From NCBI GenBank assembly GCA_028868875.1, contig JAGWTS010000014.1, positions 1-33,571 of the forward strand: a DNA stretch of 33,571 nt. Reading direction: 5' to 3'. The DNA is from Burkholderiales bacterium (GTDB lineage: Bacteria; Pseudomonadota; Gammaproteobacteria; Burkholderiales; Burkholderiaceae_C). Shown one piece after another: positions 20,748 to 29,680 of this stretch. Numbering within the stretch: position 1 is the first letter of the stretch; the number at the start of each line of letters is the position of its first letter. A model generated the notes under the pieces. The model did not search any database. It was not told the origin of the DNA and was given only the letters and a program-made list of their open reading frames with translations. A program made the translations under genes and the position numbers.

Positions 20748-21176
20748 ATGGAGAAAGCGCTGCCCGTCATCCCCGCCAAGCGGTACTTCACCATCGGTGA
20801 GGTGAGCGAACTGTGCGCGGTCAAGCCCTACGTTCTGCGCTACTGGGAACAGGAGTTCACCCAGCTCAAGCCGATGAAGCGGCGCGGCAATCGGCGCTAC
20901 TACCAGCACCACGAGGTGCTCCTGATCCGGCGCATCCGCGAACTGCTGTACGACCAGGGATTCACGATCAGCGGCGCCCGCAACCGCCTTGCCGATGGGC
21001 CGATGCGCACGGGGCCGGAGGCAGGTGCGGCCTCCGCGGAAGGGGCCGCCAGCGCCCCGGCGGCCGGGCTCGATCCCGAGATCGTCGTGGCGGCAGAAAC
21101 GTCCGCGACCGACGAATTCGGCGCCGAAGCCCTGCGGGCCGAGCTGATTTCGATCCGCGAGCTGCTGACCGCCTGA
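20748..21176 (+). CDS. MerR-family transcriptional regulator
   Basis: RYFTIGEVSELCAVKPYVLRYWEQEFTQLKPMKRRGNRRYYQHHEV; conserved position after ihfA. Confidence 0.92.
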   Translation: MEKALPVIPAKRYFTIGEVSELCAVKPYVLRYWEQEFTQLKPMKRRGNRRYYQHHEVLLIRRIRELLYDQGFTISGARNRLADGPMRTGPEAGAASAEGAASAPAAGLDPEIVVAAETSATDEFGAEALRAELISIRELLTA

Positions 21177-21194
21177 GAGAGACGCCGGGCAGGC

Positions 21195-21200
21195 TATAAT
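21195..21200 (+). promoter_or_regulatory. -10 box (TATAAT) for tRNA-Pro
   Basis: Consensus TATAAT 12 nt upstream of the mature tRNA 5' end; -35 weak. Confidence 0.5.
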
Positions 21201-21212
21201 GCGAGGCTTCGT

Positions 21213-21289
21213 CGGGGTGTAGCGCAGCCTGGTAGCGCACTTGCATGGGGTGCAAGGGGTCGCGAGTTCGAATCCCGCCACCCCGACCA
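21213..21289 (+). tRNA. tRNA-Pro (GGG anticodon), CCA encoded
   Basis: Acceptor CGGGGTG/CACCCCG; anticodon arm CTTGC-ATGGGGT-GCAAG; GTTCGAATC T-loop; ACCA end. Confidence 0.95.
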
Positions 21290-21297
21290 TATGAATC

Positions 21298-21333
21298 AAC
21301 GGGTTAGCTCTCAAAAGGGGCTAGCCCGTTTGG
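21298..21333 (+). terminator. Hairpin terminator-like structure after tRNA-Pro
   Basis: AACGGGTTAGC / TCTCAAAAGGG / GCTAGCCCGTT 11-bp stem with one G-U pair; short T run. Confidence 0.5.
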
Positions 21334-21469
21334 CTTTCTGGGCCTGGCAGTCGCGCTGGCGCCCTTTCGCTTACCTGCGCGGGCTACGCCGGAGCCGGGC
21401 GTGCGCCCCAGGTTCGATGAATTTGCACGGTCGACGCATGATCTGACGCAAAACCGCAACCCTTCGTTC

Positions 21470-21497
21470 TTGATTGATTGCGGGTAAACCCTATAAT
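21470..21497 (+). promoter_or_regulatory. Sigma70-like promoter
   Basis: TTGATT - 16 nt - TATAAT, upstream of the 82-aa ORF. Confidence 0.55.
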
Positions 21498-21545
21498 TTC
21501 GTCAAAGAACGGGTCAAGTCCGACGCCGTCCAACGAAGGAAGATC

Positions 21546-21794
21546 ATGTCAATCGCGTCAATGAGCTTCGGTCATTCAAACGCCCGTGGATTCGGCCTGC
21601 ACTCCGTCGGAGCGCAGATATCGCGCTTCGTGCATTTCGTGGTTGATTCGTTCGAAAAATTCGAATTCAGTTCTGCCCGCTCCGAGCTGAACATGTCGCC
21701 GCAAGCCGTGCTGGCCTGGGCCAACCGGATCCAGGACTCCGACCCGGACCTCGCTTCCGATCTCCGGGCAGCGGTATTCCGCGGGCAGAACTGA
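21546..21794 (+). CDS. Hypothetical protein, 82 aa
   Basis: ATG preceded by GAAGGA and a good promoter; MSIASMSFGHSNARGFGLHSVGAQISRFVHFVVDSFEKFEF... Confidence 0.65.
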   Translation: MSIASMSFGHSNARGFGLHSVGAQISRFVHFVVDSFEKFEFSSARSELNMSPQAVLAWANRIQDSDPDLASDLRAAVFRGQN

Positions 21795-21859
21795 GCGCCC
21801 TGTGCTTGCCATCGAACGCCGCGCAGCCGACGGGGCGTTCGGGCGTGGTTCTCGCGCCC

Positions 21860-21994
21860 TCAGGTGAAGAGCCAAACGTAGAGCAGGGTCGCGGCGACGA
21901 TGGCCGACACGAGTGCGACGACCCCGATGAAGCTGCCTTCGGCAAATGCCTTCGTCATCTGGACGGTATGCGGGGAAATTCGCGAGCGCGTCAT
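21860..21994 (-). CDS. Small single-pass membrane protein, 44 aa
   Basis: MTRSRISPHTVQMTKAFAEGSFIGVVALVSAIVAATLLYVWLFT; strong AAGGAGG ribosome-binding site upstream on minus strand. Confidence 0.65.
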   Translation of the reverse strand: MTRSRISPHTVQMTKAFAEGSFIGVVALVSAIVAATLLYVWLFT

Positions 21995-22269
21995 GGAACC
22001 TCCTTCGAACCGGGCGAGGGTCGAGCCTCGCATGCCTTGTGCGGCCCGTCCCTCGGGGCCCAAGTTACGCCGCGCCGGCCGCTCGAACAAGAGGCGACGC
22101 GGCTTCGCCTTGCGCTGGATCAAGAACGCGGCCGCCTCGCCCCGTGCCCGACTGCGCCACGAGGACAGGCGCGCTGGGGAATAATCGGTGGGCGTGCGAA
22201 TGCCGCCCGGCCTGCCTTCGCGACGGGCCGTCGAACCGTCTCCTGCGGGCCGTGAGCGGCCGGCTCCCG

Positions 22270-22280
22270 CCCCCCCCCCC
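22270..22280 (+). repeat. Homopolymeric C11 tract
   Basis: Direct reading; 16 nt upstream of proposed MFS start. Confidence 0.9.
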
Positions 22281-22295
22281 GAGCGCCCCATCCAG

Positions 22296-23534
22296 ATGTC
22301 CGAATCCGCCTCCGCGACGATCCCTTCTTCCCCGCGCATCGAATCCGGGAGCCTGGGCATGACCGCGCTCGAATTGCGCGCCAGCATCACCCTGGCCTCG
22401 ATCTACGGGCTGCGCATGCTGGGTCTGTTCCTGATCTTGCCGGTGTTCTCCATCTACGCGGCGACGCTGCCCAACGGCAACGACCACGCGCTCGTCGGCC
22501 TGGCGCTGGGCATCTACGGCATGACCCAGGCGCTGCTGCAGATTCCATTCGGCTTCGCGAGCGACCGCTTCGGGCGCAAGAACGTGATGATGGTCGGCCT
22601 TGCGGTCTTTGCTGCCGGCTCGTTCATGGCCGGGAGCGCGCACACGATGGAGGCCATCATCGTCGGCCGCGCGGTGCAGGGCGCGGGCGCGATCTCGGCC
22701 GCGATCTCGGCCATGATCGCCGACTCCACCCGTGCCCAGCACCGGACCAAGGCGATGGCGATGGTCGGCATGACCATCGGCACGAGCTTCATCGTCTCGC
22801 TCGTCGGCGGGCCGCTGTTGTTCCGCTGGATCGGCGTGCCGGGCATGTTCGACCTCACCGGCGTGCTCGCGCTGGTCGCGATCGGCGTCGTGCGCTGGGT
22901 CGTGCCGGATGTGCCGATGGCCGCTCCCGCCGAAGGCCTGGCTTCGGCCGATGCACGCGCCTCCGTGTTCGCGCCGCCGCTGCTGCGGCTGCACTTCAGC
23001 ATCTTCTGCGTCAACTTCATGCAGATGGCGATGTTCGTGGTGGTCCCGCTCGCACTGCTCCATGACGCCGGCATCGAGACGAACCACCACTGGATGGTCT
23101 ACCTGCCAGTGACGCTCGGTTCGTTCCTGATCGCGGTGCCCGGCATCATCTGGGCCGAAAGCCGCGGTCACATGCGCGCCGTCTTCGTCAGCGCCGTACT
23201 GCTCCTGGCGGCGGTGATGTTCGGCTTCGCGTTTGGCTACGACCGCACGGTGCCGCTGATCGCAGCGCTGTTCTTCTTCTTCGTCGGCTTCAACGTGATG
23301 GAGGCGCTGATCCCCTCGCTCGTCTCGCGCACCGCGCCGGTCGCGCGCAAGGGGCTGGCGATGGGCGTCTACAACACCGCGCAGTCGCTCGGCCTGTTCG
23401 CCGGCGGTGCTCTCGGCGGCCTCATCGCCAAGGTCGGATCGGATCGCGCGGTGTTCCTGGCCTGCGCCGCGCTGGCGCTGGCCTGGACGGTGGTGGCCTG
23501 GTTCATCCAGCCGCCGCCGCGCCACGCCGGCTGA
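22296..23534 (+). CDS. MFS transporter
   Basis: Multiple hydrophobic helices; GFASDRFGRKNVMM MFS motif; start 22296 or upstream in-frame start. Confidence 0.9.
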   Translation: MSESASATIPSSPRIESGSLGMTALELRASITLASIYGLRMLGLFLILPVFSIYAATLPNGNDHALVGLALGIYGMTQALLQIPFGFASDRFGRKNVMMVGLAVFAAGSFMAGSAHTMEAIIVGRAVQGAGAISAAISAMIADSTRAQHRTKAMAMVGMTIGTSFIVSLVGGPLLFRWIGVPGMFDLTGVLALVAIGVVRWVVPDVPMAAPAEGLASADARASVFAPPLLRLHFSIFCVNFMQMAMFVVVPLALLHDAGIETNHHWMVYLPVTLGSFLIAVPGIIWAESRGHMRAVFVSAVLLLAAVMFGFAFGYDRTVPLIAALFFFFVGFNVMEALIPSLVSRTAPVARKGLAMGVYNTAQSLGLFAGGALGGLIAKVGSDRAVFLACAALALAWTVVAWFIQPPPRHAG

Positions 23535-23540
23535 TGCCGC

Positions 23541-23858
23541 CTACTTGCCGACCACGACCTCGCTGATCTGGATCACCGGGCTGAGGTCGGTGTAGTTGGC
23601 GATGTCGGCCATGATCTCCTTCACGTGCGGGCCGAACGCCGCCTGGAAGCCTTCGACCGAGTCGCAGAAGATGTGGCACATGCCGACGTAGGTCGGCGGC
23701 GCGCCCGGGTGGTCGCCGGCCAGGCCCTTGTCCACGGTGTAATAGCGGCAGGCGTCGCCCATGCGCGCCTTGACCAGCGGCATGTGCTTGTCCTTGTAAT
23801 AGCCGTGATCGAACCGGCTGCCGGGCTTGTTGGGATACATCACGCTCACCTTGATCAT
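23541..23858 (-). CDS. EthD family protein
   Basis: MIKVSVMYPNKPGSRFDHGYYKDKHMPLVKARMGD... Confidence 0.9.
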   Translation of the reverse strand: MIKVSVMYPNKPGSRFDHGYYKDKHMPLVKARMGDACRYYTVDKGLAGDHPGAPPTYVGMCHIFCDSVEGFQAAFGPHVKEIMADIANYTDLSPVIQISEVVVGK

Positions 23859-23989
23859 CGTTCGTCTCCGGGGTTGCGGCCTTGCGGGCCGGTGAAGCTG
23901 CCGATGTTGCCCGAGCCACCCAAGCGCCTGCAAGAGACCCAGGCGGCGGCTGAGACAATCGCGCTTTCGCACTGCCGCGGGAATCCCGC

Positions 23990-24256
23990 ATGACGATCGA
24001 ACTCTCCAAGGAAGCGCGCCAGCAGGCGATCGCCTCGATCGAGCGCTATTTCGCCGCCCACATGGACGAGAAAATCGGAAACATCGCCGCGGGCGCCCTG
24101 CTCGGCTTCTTTCTGGAAGGAATCGCACCTTCGGTCTACAACCGCGCGGTCGCCGAGGTTCAGGAGCGGCTGCAGGCGCGGGTGATGGAGGTCGACATCG
24201 AGGTCCACGAGGACGAGTTCGGCTACTGGCGCAAGTTCGAACGCAAGCCGCGATGA
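23990..24256 (+). CDS. DUF2164 domain-containing protein
   Basis: MTIELSKEARQQAIASIERYFAAHMDEKIGNIAAGALLGFFLEGIAPSVYNRAV. Confidence 0.88.
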   Translation: MTIELSKEARQQAIASIERYFAAHMDEKIGNIAAGALLGFFLEGIAPSVYNRAVAEVQERLQARVMEVDIEVHEDEFGYWRKFERKPR

Positions 24257-24636
24257 AGACGGGGCAGGGCGCAGGGATGTTTGCGGGACCGCCGGGTCGG
24301 ATCCGCATCGGCGGTTTGCTCGTTTTCGTGGTCGGGATGGTCGCGGCGCTGGCCGTCTACCTGTTCACCCCGCCGTCGCACGCGGATGATTCGGCCACCA
24401 GCTGGCAGATCGTCGGCGGCCAGACCTTCACGGGTGACGAGGGCAACGCGCGCGATGACCAGCAACTCGCGCGCATCGGCGGCCAGGCGGCCGTCTTTGC
24501 CGTCACATTCAACCGTTGGCTCGCTTCGCTCTGGCATGGGCGGCGCTTGGCCTGGACCCTGGCGCTGCTGGCGGCGGCGGTCGCTGCGCTGTGTTTCCAC
24601 ATCGCGGCGCTGATGGCCGAGCCGCTCGACGACTGA
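24253..24636 (+). CDS. Hypothetical membrane protein
   Basis: ATGA overlap with DUF2164 gene; two hydrophobic segments. Confidence 0.6.
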   Translation: MKTGQGAGMFAGPPGRIRIGGLLVFVVGMVAALAVYLFTPPSHADDSATSWQIVGGQTFTGDEGNARDDQQLARIGGQAAVFAVTFNRWLASLWHGRRLAWTLALLAAAVAALCFHIAALMAEPLDD

Positions 24637-24637
24637 T

Positions 24638-25156
24638 TCAGTCGTTGGCGCGGCTGCCGGCGGGCAAGCCCAATTGCAGCAGCCACCAGCGCCATTTCGA
24701 AACGGCGTGGTAGGCCAGGTTGTGCACGCCGGGGGTGGGAACCGGCACGCCGCGCCGCATTTCCTGGGTGAAGGACCGCGCGCTTTCCGTGCTCGGCGGG
24801 CAGTTCCAGTTGCGGCCATCTTCGACGCTGCAGGCCTCGAACTTGGCCGAAGGTTCGGCTGCGCCGACGCGCCAGAAGACGACTTCGCGGTGGGCCTTGA
24901 GCGCGCGGTAGCGCAGGCGCTCGCCAGCCGCGAGTTCGCCATGGCAGCGGCTGCCTTGCCAGACGCCGTCTCGGCATTCGGCGGTGAACACGGTGCGTTC
25001 GCCATCGAGCGTGAGGCAGTCGCTGGCCCAGGCCAGTCCGAGCAAGAGGCCGACCACAGCGGCGACGAAAAGCCAGATCCGCAGCGGCGAAACGGCCCGC
25101 GTCCGCGCGGCGGGCCGCGTTGCGGAGGGAGCCGGTTTCGCAATCGTTGCGGTCAA
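24638..25156 (-). CDS. Hypothetical membrane-anchored protein
   Basis: TTG start; one N-terminal TM helix (PLRIWLFVAAVVGLLLGLAWASDCLTL), Cys-containing soluble part. Confidence 0.6.
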   Translation of the reverse strand: MTATIAKPAPSATRPAARTRAVSPLRIWLFVAAVVGLLLGLAWASDCLTLDGERTVFTAECRDGVWQGSRCHGELAAGERLRYRALKAHREVVFWRVGAAEPSAKFEACSVEDGRNWNCPPSTESARSFTQEMRRGVPVPTPGVHNLAYHAVSKWRWWLLQLGLPAGSRAND

Positions 25157-25263
25157 GCGGGGCCCTTCGGACTGTCGGGACTCTTGATGGGGCAGGTCGC
25201 GGGGGACCGGTGCGCGCCAGGCGCCGACTCGCGTCAGCTCCGGCGATTCCGGCCCGACTGCGT

Positions 25264-27732
25264 TCAGCGCAGCGACACCTCGACGCGCCGCGCTTCGGCG
25301 GCCTCACCGCTGCCGGTCGCCCCGGCAGCGGGCTTCTCGAGCGCGATCTTGTCTTTGGCGATGCCGGCCGCCTCGAGGGCGTCGCGGACCGCAAAGGCGC
25401 GCTGCTTGGCCAGTTCCTCGTTCTTTGCGGGGTCGCCGCTGGAGTCGGCGAAACCGGTCACGACGGCCGTCTTGCCTTCGCCCACGCCCTTGACGATGTC
25501 GGCCAGCGCGGCGGGCGCGCCATCGGCGATGTCGGCCTTGCCGCTCGCGAAGTAGAACTTCACGACGCCGTTGGCGACGCTGATGCTCGCGGCATCGGTC
25601 GCTGCGGCACCCGGTGCGACGGGCGCCGCCGCCGGAGCCGCCGCCTCGACCTTGGCCGGCGTGGTCGACATCGGCAGCAGCGGCACGATGAGCAGGGCGA
25701 CGATGTTGATGATCTTGATCAGCGGGTTGACGGCCGGGCCGGCGGTGTCCTTGTAGGGGTCGCCCACGGTGTCGCCGGTGACGGCGGCCTTGTGCGCTTC
25801 GCTACCCTTCTTGTGGAGCACGCCGGACGAGTCGGTGAATCCTTCCTCGATCAGCTTCTTGGCGTTGTCCCAGGCGCCGCCGCCGGTGCACATCGAGATG
25901 CCGACGAACAGGCCGGTGACGATCGTGCCCATCAGCAGGCCGCCGAGCGCGGCCGGGCCGAGCAGCAGGCCGACGACGATCGGCGCCACCACGGGCAGCA
26001 GCGAGGGGACGATCATTTCCTTGATCGCGGCCGTGGTGAGCATGTCGACCGCGGCGCTGTAGTCGGGCTTGCGCTTGCCGGCCATGATGGCGCCGTCGGC
26101 GAACTGCTTGCGCACTTCGACGACGACCGCGCCTGCGGCCCGGCCCACGGCCTCCATCGCCATCGCGCCGAAGAGGTAGGGAATCAGGCCGCCGATGAAG
26201 AGGCCGACGATGACCTTGTGGTCCGACAGGTCGAAGCTCAGCGACATGCCGCGCGCTTCGAGGGCGTGGGTGTAGTCGGCGAAGAGCACGAGCGCGGCGA
26301 GGCCGGCCGAGCCGATCGCGTAGCCCTTGGTCACGGCCTTGGTGGTGTTGCCCACGGCGTCGAGCGGGTCGGTGATGTCGCGCACGCTCGCGGGCAGCTC
26401 GGCCATCTCGGCGATGCCGCCGGCGTTGTCGGTGATGGGGCCGTAGGCGTCCAGCGCGACGACGATGCCGGCCATGCTCAGCATCGAGGTCGCGGCGATC
26501 GCGATGCCGTAGAGGCCGGCGAGCGCGTAGGCCACCCAGATCGCGATGCAGATGAAGACCACCGGCAAGGCCGTGCTCTTCATGCTCACGCCCAGGCCGG
26601 CGATGATGTTGGTGCCGTGGCCGGTGGTCGAGGCCTGGGCGATGTGCTTGACCGGGCCGTAGTCGGTGCCGGTGAAGTATTCGGTGATCCAGACCATGGC
26701 CGCGGTCAGCACGAGGCCGACGAGGCAGGCACCCGAAAGCACCATGGCACCGACGTGGCGGCCGTCGGAGAGCACGAGCGCGTTCGGGATCATCAGCTTG
26801 GTGACGCCGACGAAGGCGATGGCCGAGAGCACGCCGGCGACGATCAGGCCCCGGTACAGCGCCGGCATCACGTTCTTCATGCCCGGGCTGGCCTTCACGA
26901 ACTGGCAGCCGATGATCGAAGCCACGATCGACACGCCGCCGAGTGCGAGCGGGTAGATGACGGCCGAGAGCGGCGCGCTCTTGACGAGCAGGGCGCCCAG
27001 GGCCATCGCCGCGATCAGGGTCACGGCATAGGTCTCGAACAGGTCGGCGGCCATGCCGGCGCAGTCGCCGACGTTGTCGCCGACGTTGTCGGCGATCACC
27101 GCCGGGTTGCGCGGGTCGTCTTCGGGGATGCCGGCTTCGACCTTGCCCACGAGGTCGGCGCCCACGTCGGCGCCCTTGGTGAAGATGCCGCCGCCCAGGC
27201 GCGCGAAGATGGAGATCAGCGACGAGCCGAAGGCCAGGCCGAGCATCGGCTTCAAGGTCTCGGGGTCGACCCGGGTGCCGCCGGTGAGGAACCAGAAGAA
27301 GCCGGTCACGCCCAGCAGGCCGAGGCCGACGACGAGCATGCCGGTGATGGCGCCACCCTTGAAGGCGACGTCCAGCGCCGGCCCGATGCCCTTGGTCGCG
27401 GCCTGCGCGGTGCGCACGTTGGCGCGCACCGAGACGTTCATGCCGATGAAGCCGCAGGCGCCCGAGAGCACGGCGCCGAGCACGAAGCCGCCCGCGGTCA
27501 TGCCGCCGAGGAAGAAGAAGATCAGGATCGCGAGCACGACGCCGACCATCGCGATCGTCTTGTACTGGCGTGCCAGATAGGCCGCCGCGCCCTGCTGCAC
27601 GGCGCCCGATATTTCCTGCATGCGTGCGCTGCCCGCATCCTGGGCCAGGATCCAGCTGCGCTGGACGAAGCCGTAGGCCACGGCCAGCAGGCCGCACACA
27701 AGCGCTGCGTACAGCGCCATGGTCGTCGACAT
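25264..27732 (-). CDS. hppA: Membrane-bound proton-translocating pyrophosphatase (K+-independent type) with C-terminal OmpA-like domain
   Basis: [87 protein letters not shown]-terminus [11 protein letters not shown]...[29 protein letters not shown]. Confidence 0.95.
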   Translation of the reverse strand: MSTTMALYAALVCGLLAVAYGFVQRSWILAQDAGSARMQEISGAVQQGAAAYLARQYKTIAMVGVVLAILIFFFLGGMTAGGFVLGAVLSGACGFIGMNVSVRANVRTAQAATKGIGPALDVAFKGGAITGMLVVGLGLLGVTGFFWFLTGGTRVDPETLKPMLGLAFGSSLISIFARLGGGIFTKGADVGADLVGKVEAGIPEDDPRNPAVIADNVGDNVGDCAGMAADLFETYAVTLIAAMALGALLVKSAPLSAVIYPLALGGVSIVASIIGCQFVKASPGMKNVMPALYRGLIVAGVLSAIAFVGVTKLMIPNALVLSDGRHVGAMVLSGACLVGLVLTAAMVWITEYFTGTDYGPVKHIAQASTTGHGTNIIAGLGVSMKSTALPVVFICIAIWVAYALAGLYGIAIAATSMLSMAGIVVALDAYGPITDNAGGIAEMAELPASVRDITDPLDAVGNTTKAVTKGYAIGSAGLAALVLFADYTHALEARGMSLSFDLSDHKVIVGLFIGGLIPYLFGAMAMEAVGRAAGAVVVEVRKQFADGAIMAGKRKPDYSAAVDMLTTAAIKEMIVPSLLPVVAPIVVGLLLGPAALGGLLMGTIVTGLFVGISMCTGGGAWDNAKKLIEEGFTDSSGVLHKKGSEAHKAAVTGDTVGDPYKDTAGPAVNPLIKIINIVALLIVPLLPMSTTPAKVEAAAPAAAPVAPGAAATDAASISVANGVVKFYFASGKADIADGAPAALADIVKGVGEGKTAVVTGFADSSGDPAKNEELAKQRAFAVRDALEAAGIAKDKIALEKPAAGATGSGEAAEARRVEVSLR

Positions 27733-27958
27733 GGAAGGAGCTCCTTGCTCGGTTCTGTTTTGGGTGTTTTCGCCGGCCCGCGCAGGGGCGAACCCGCTTG
27801 GAAGGGAAGGCGCGGCGATGCTAAGTGAAGCCTAACACGGCCCGCCTGTGGGTTTTCCCTGCGCCGCATACCGATCGCGGCGGGCCTTGACCGGCGTCAG
27901 GGCGGGGCAAGGGCGCTTCGTAGAATGCCTCGCAGTCCACCTGTTCCCGAAAGACTGC

Positions 27959-28495
27959 ATGAGCCTGCACAACGTGACCCCCGGCGCCAAGGCGCCCGCC
28001 GAGTTCAACGTCATCATCGAGATCCCGATGAATGCCGACCCGATCAAGTACGAGGTCGACCACGACAGCGGCGCCTTGTTCGTCGACCGCTTCATGAGCA
28101 CGGCCATGCACTACCCGTGCAACTACGGCTACATCCCGAACACGCTCTCCGACGACGGTGATCCGGTGGACGTGCTCGTCATCACCCCGGTGCCGCTGAT
28201 CCCCGGCGTCGTCGTCACCTGCCGCGCTCTGGGCCTGCTGAAGATGGAAGACGAGGCCGGCGGCGACAACAAGCTGCTGGCGGTGCCGATCGACAAGATC
28301 CTGTCGATCTACACCCAGTGGCAGAAGCCCGAGGACCTGAACCCGGCGCGCCTGAACACCATCAAGCATTTCTTCGAGCACTACAAGGACCTCGAGGAAG
28401 GCAAGTGGGTGAAGGTCCTGGGTTGGGAAGGGCGCGATGCGGCGCACCGCGAGATCCTCGGCGGCATCGAGAACTTCCGCAAGCACCGCTCCTAG
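27959..28495 (+). CDS. ppa: Inorganic pyrophosphatase (soluble family I)
   Basis: [52 protein letters not shown]. Confidence 0.97.
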   Translation: MSLHNVTPGAKAPAEFNVIIEIPMNADPIKYEVDHDSGALFVDRFMSTAMHYPCNYGYIPNTLSDDGDPVDVLVITPVPLIPGVVVTCRALGLLKMEDEAGGDNKLLAVPIDKILSIYTQWQKPEDLNPARLNTIKHFFEHYKDLEEGKWVKVLGWEGRDAAHREILGGIENFRKHRS

Positions 28496-29664
28496 GCCGA
28501 CTTGAACGGGTTGCGCTCGCGCAGCTCGTCGACGTATTGCTCGATGCCCACGCCCTCGCTGGCCAGGAACTCGGCCACGGCGCCGGCAAAGCGCTCGTCG
28601 CGCAGCCAGTGGGCCGAGAAGGTGCGCACCGGCAACAGCCCGCGTGCCATCTTGTGCTCGCCCTGGGCCCCGCCCTCGAAGCGGCGGTAGCCGCGCTCGA
28701 TGCACCAGGCCAGGGGCTGGTAGTAGCAGGCCTCGAAGTGCAGGCAGGGCAGGGGCTCGGTGCAGCCCCAGTAGCGGCCCCAGGCAGCGCCGCGATCGGG
28801 GTCGATCGCGATCAGCGAGGCCGCGATCGGCGCGCCCTCGCGCCAGGCCACGAACATCAGCCAGTGGCGTGCCATCGTCGCCGCCATGCGGGCGAAGAAG
28901 TCGCGCGTCAGGTAGGGCGTCGAGTGGTGCGCCTCGTAGGTGAGGGTGTAGCAGCGGTGGAAGAAGTCCCACAGCCGCGTGTCGATCGCCTCGCCTTCGT
29001 GGACCGTGAAGCTCACGCCCTGCTCGGCAACGCGGCGCCGTTCCTGCGCGATCTTCTTGCGCTTGTCGCGCTGCAGCCGCGCGAGCAGGGCGGCGAAGTC
29101 GGGCAACGGCTCGGCCTCGTCCTGCGTCCAGTGGAACTGCACGCCCTCGCGCAGCATCCAGCCCGCGCCTTCGAGGGCGGCGCGGTCGGCCTCGTCGATG
29201 AACAGCAGGTGTGCCGACGACAGCTTCGAATCGGCCGCCAGGCGCCGCACGACCTGGGCCAGCCGGGCGCGGTCGGCCGGCGTGCCGGCCAGCAGACGGG
29301 TGCCCGGCACCGGCGTGAACGGCACGGCGCCGAGAAGCTTCGGGTAGTAGCGCAGGCCGTGGCGGCGATAGGCATCGGCCCAGGACCAGTCGAAGACGTA
29401 TTCGCCGTAGGAGTGGCTCTTCAGATACAGCGCGCAGGCGCCGACGAGGCGCGCTCCGGCACGCATCTCGACGAGCTGCGGGGCCCAGCCGGTCTCGGGC
29501 ACCGCGCTCGCCGATTCGTGCAGCGCGGCGAGGTATTCGTGGCGCATGAAGGGCGTCGGCGAGGGTTGCTGCGCGAGCAGTTCGTTCCACTCGCCGGCGC
29601 CGATCGCACGCGGGTCGGCATGGACCCGGATGACATAATCCTTCGCGGTGAGTTCTTCAGACAT
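28492..29664 (-). CDS. GNAT family N-acetyltransferase (DUF482 / COG3146-like)
   Basis: [78 protein letters not shown]. Confidence 0.9.
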   Translation of the reverse strand: MSEELTAKDYVIRVHADPRAIGAGEWNELLAQQPSPTPFMRHEYLAALHESASAVPETGWAPQLVEMRAGARLVGACALYLKSHSYGEYVFDWSWADAYRRHGLRYYPKLLGAVPFTPVPGTRLLAGTPADRARLAQVVRRLAADSKLSSAHLLFIDEADRAALEGAGWMLREGVQFHWTQDEAEPLPDFAALLARLQRDKRKKIAQERRRVAEQGVSFTVHEGEAIDTRLWDFFHRCYTLTYEAHHSTPYLTRDFFARMAATMARHWLMFVAWREGAPIAASLIAIDPDRGAAWGRYWGCTEPLPCLHFEACYYQPLAWCIERGYRRFEGGAQGEHKMARGLLPVRTFSAHWLRDERFAGAVAEFLASEGVGIEQYVDELRERNPFKSA

Positions 29665-29680
29665 TCCGAAGGCGACCGTC

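Noticed and set aside
21213-21333. Mobile-element insertion at tRNA-Pro
   Set aside because: No integrase, no direct repeat of the tRNA 3' end and no att-like duplication seen within the window
25120-27828. 902-aa plus-strand ORF antisense to hppA
   Set aside because: Asp/His/Arg/Gly-rich shadow ORF; hppA on the minus strand has all the conserved pyrophosphatase motifs
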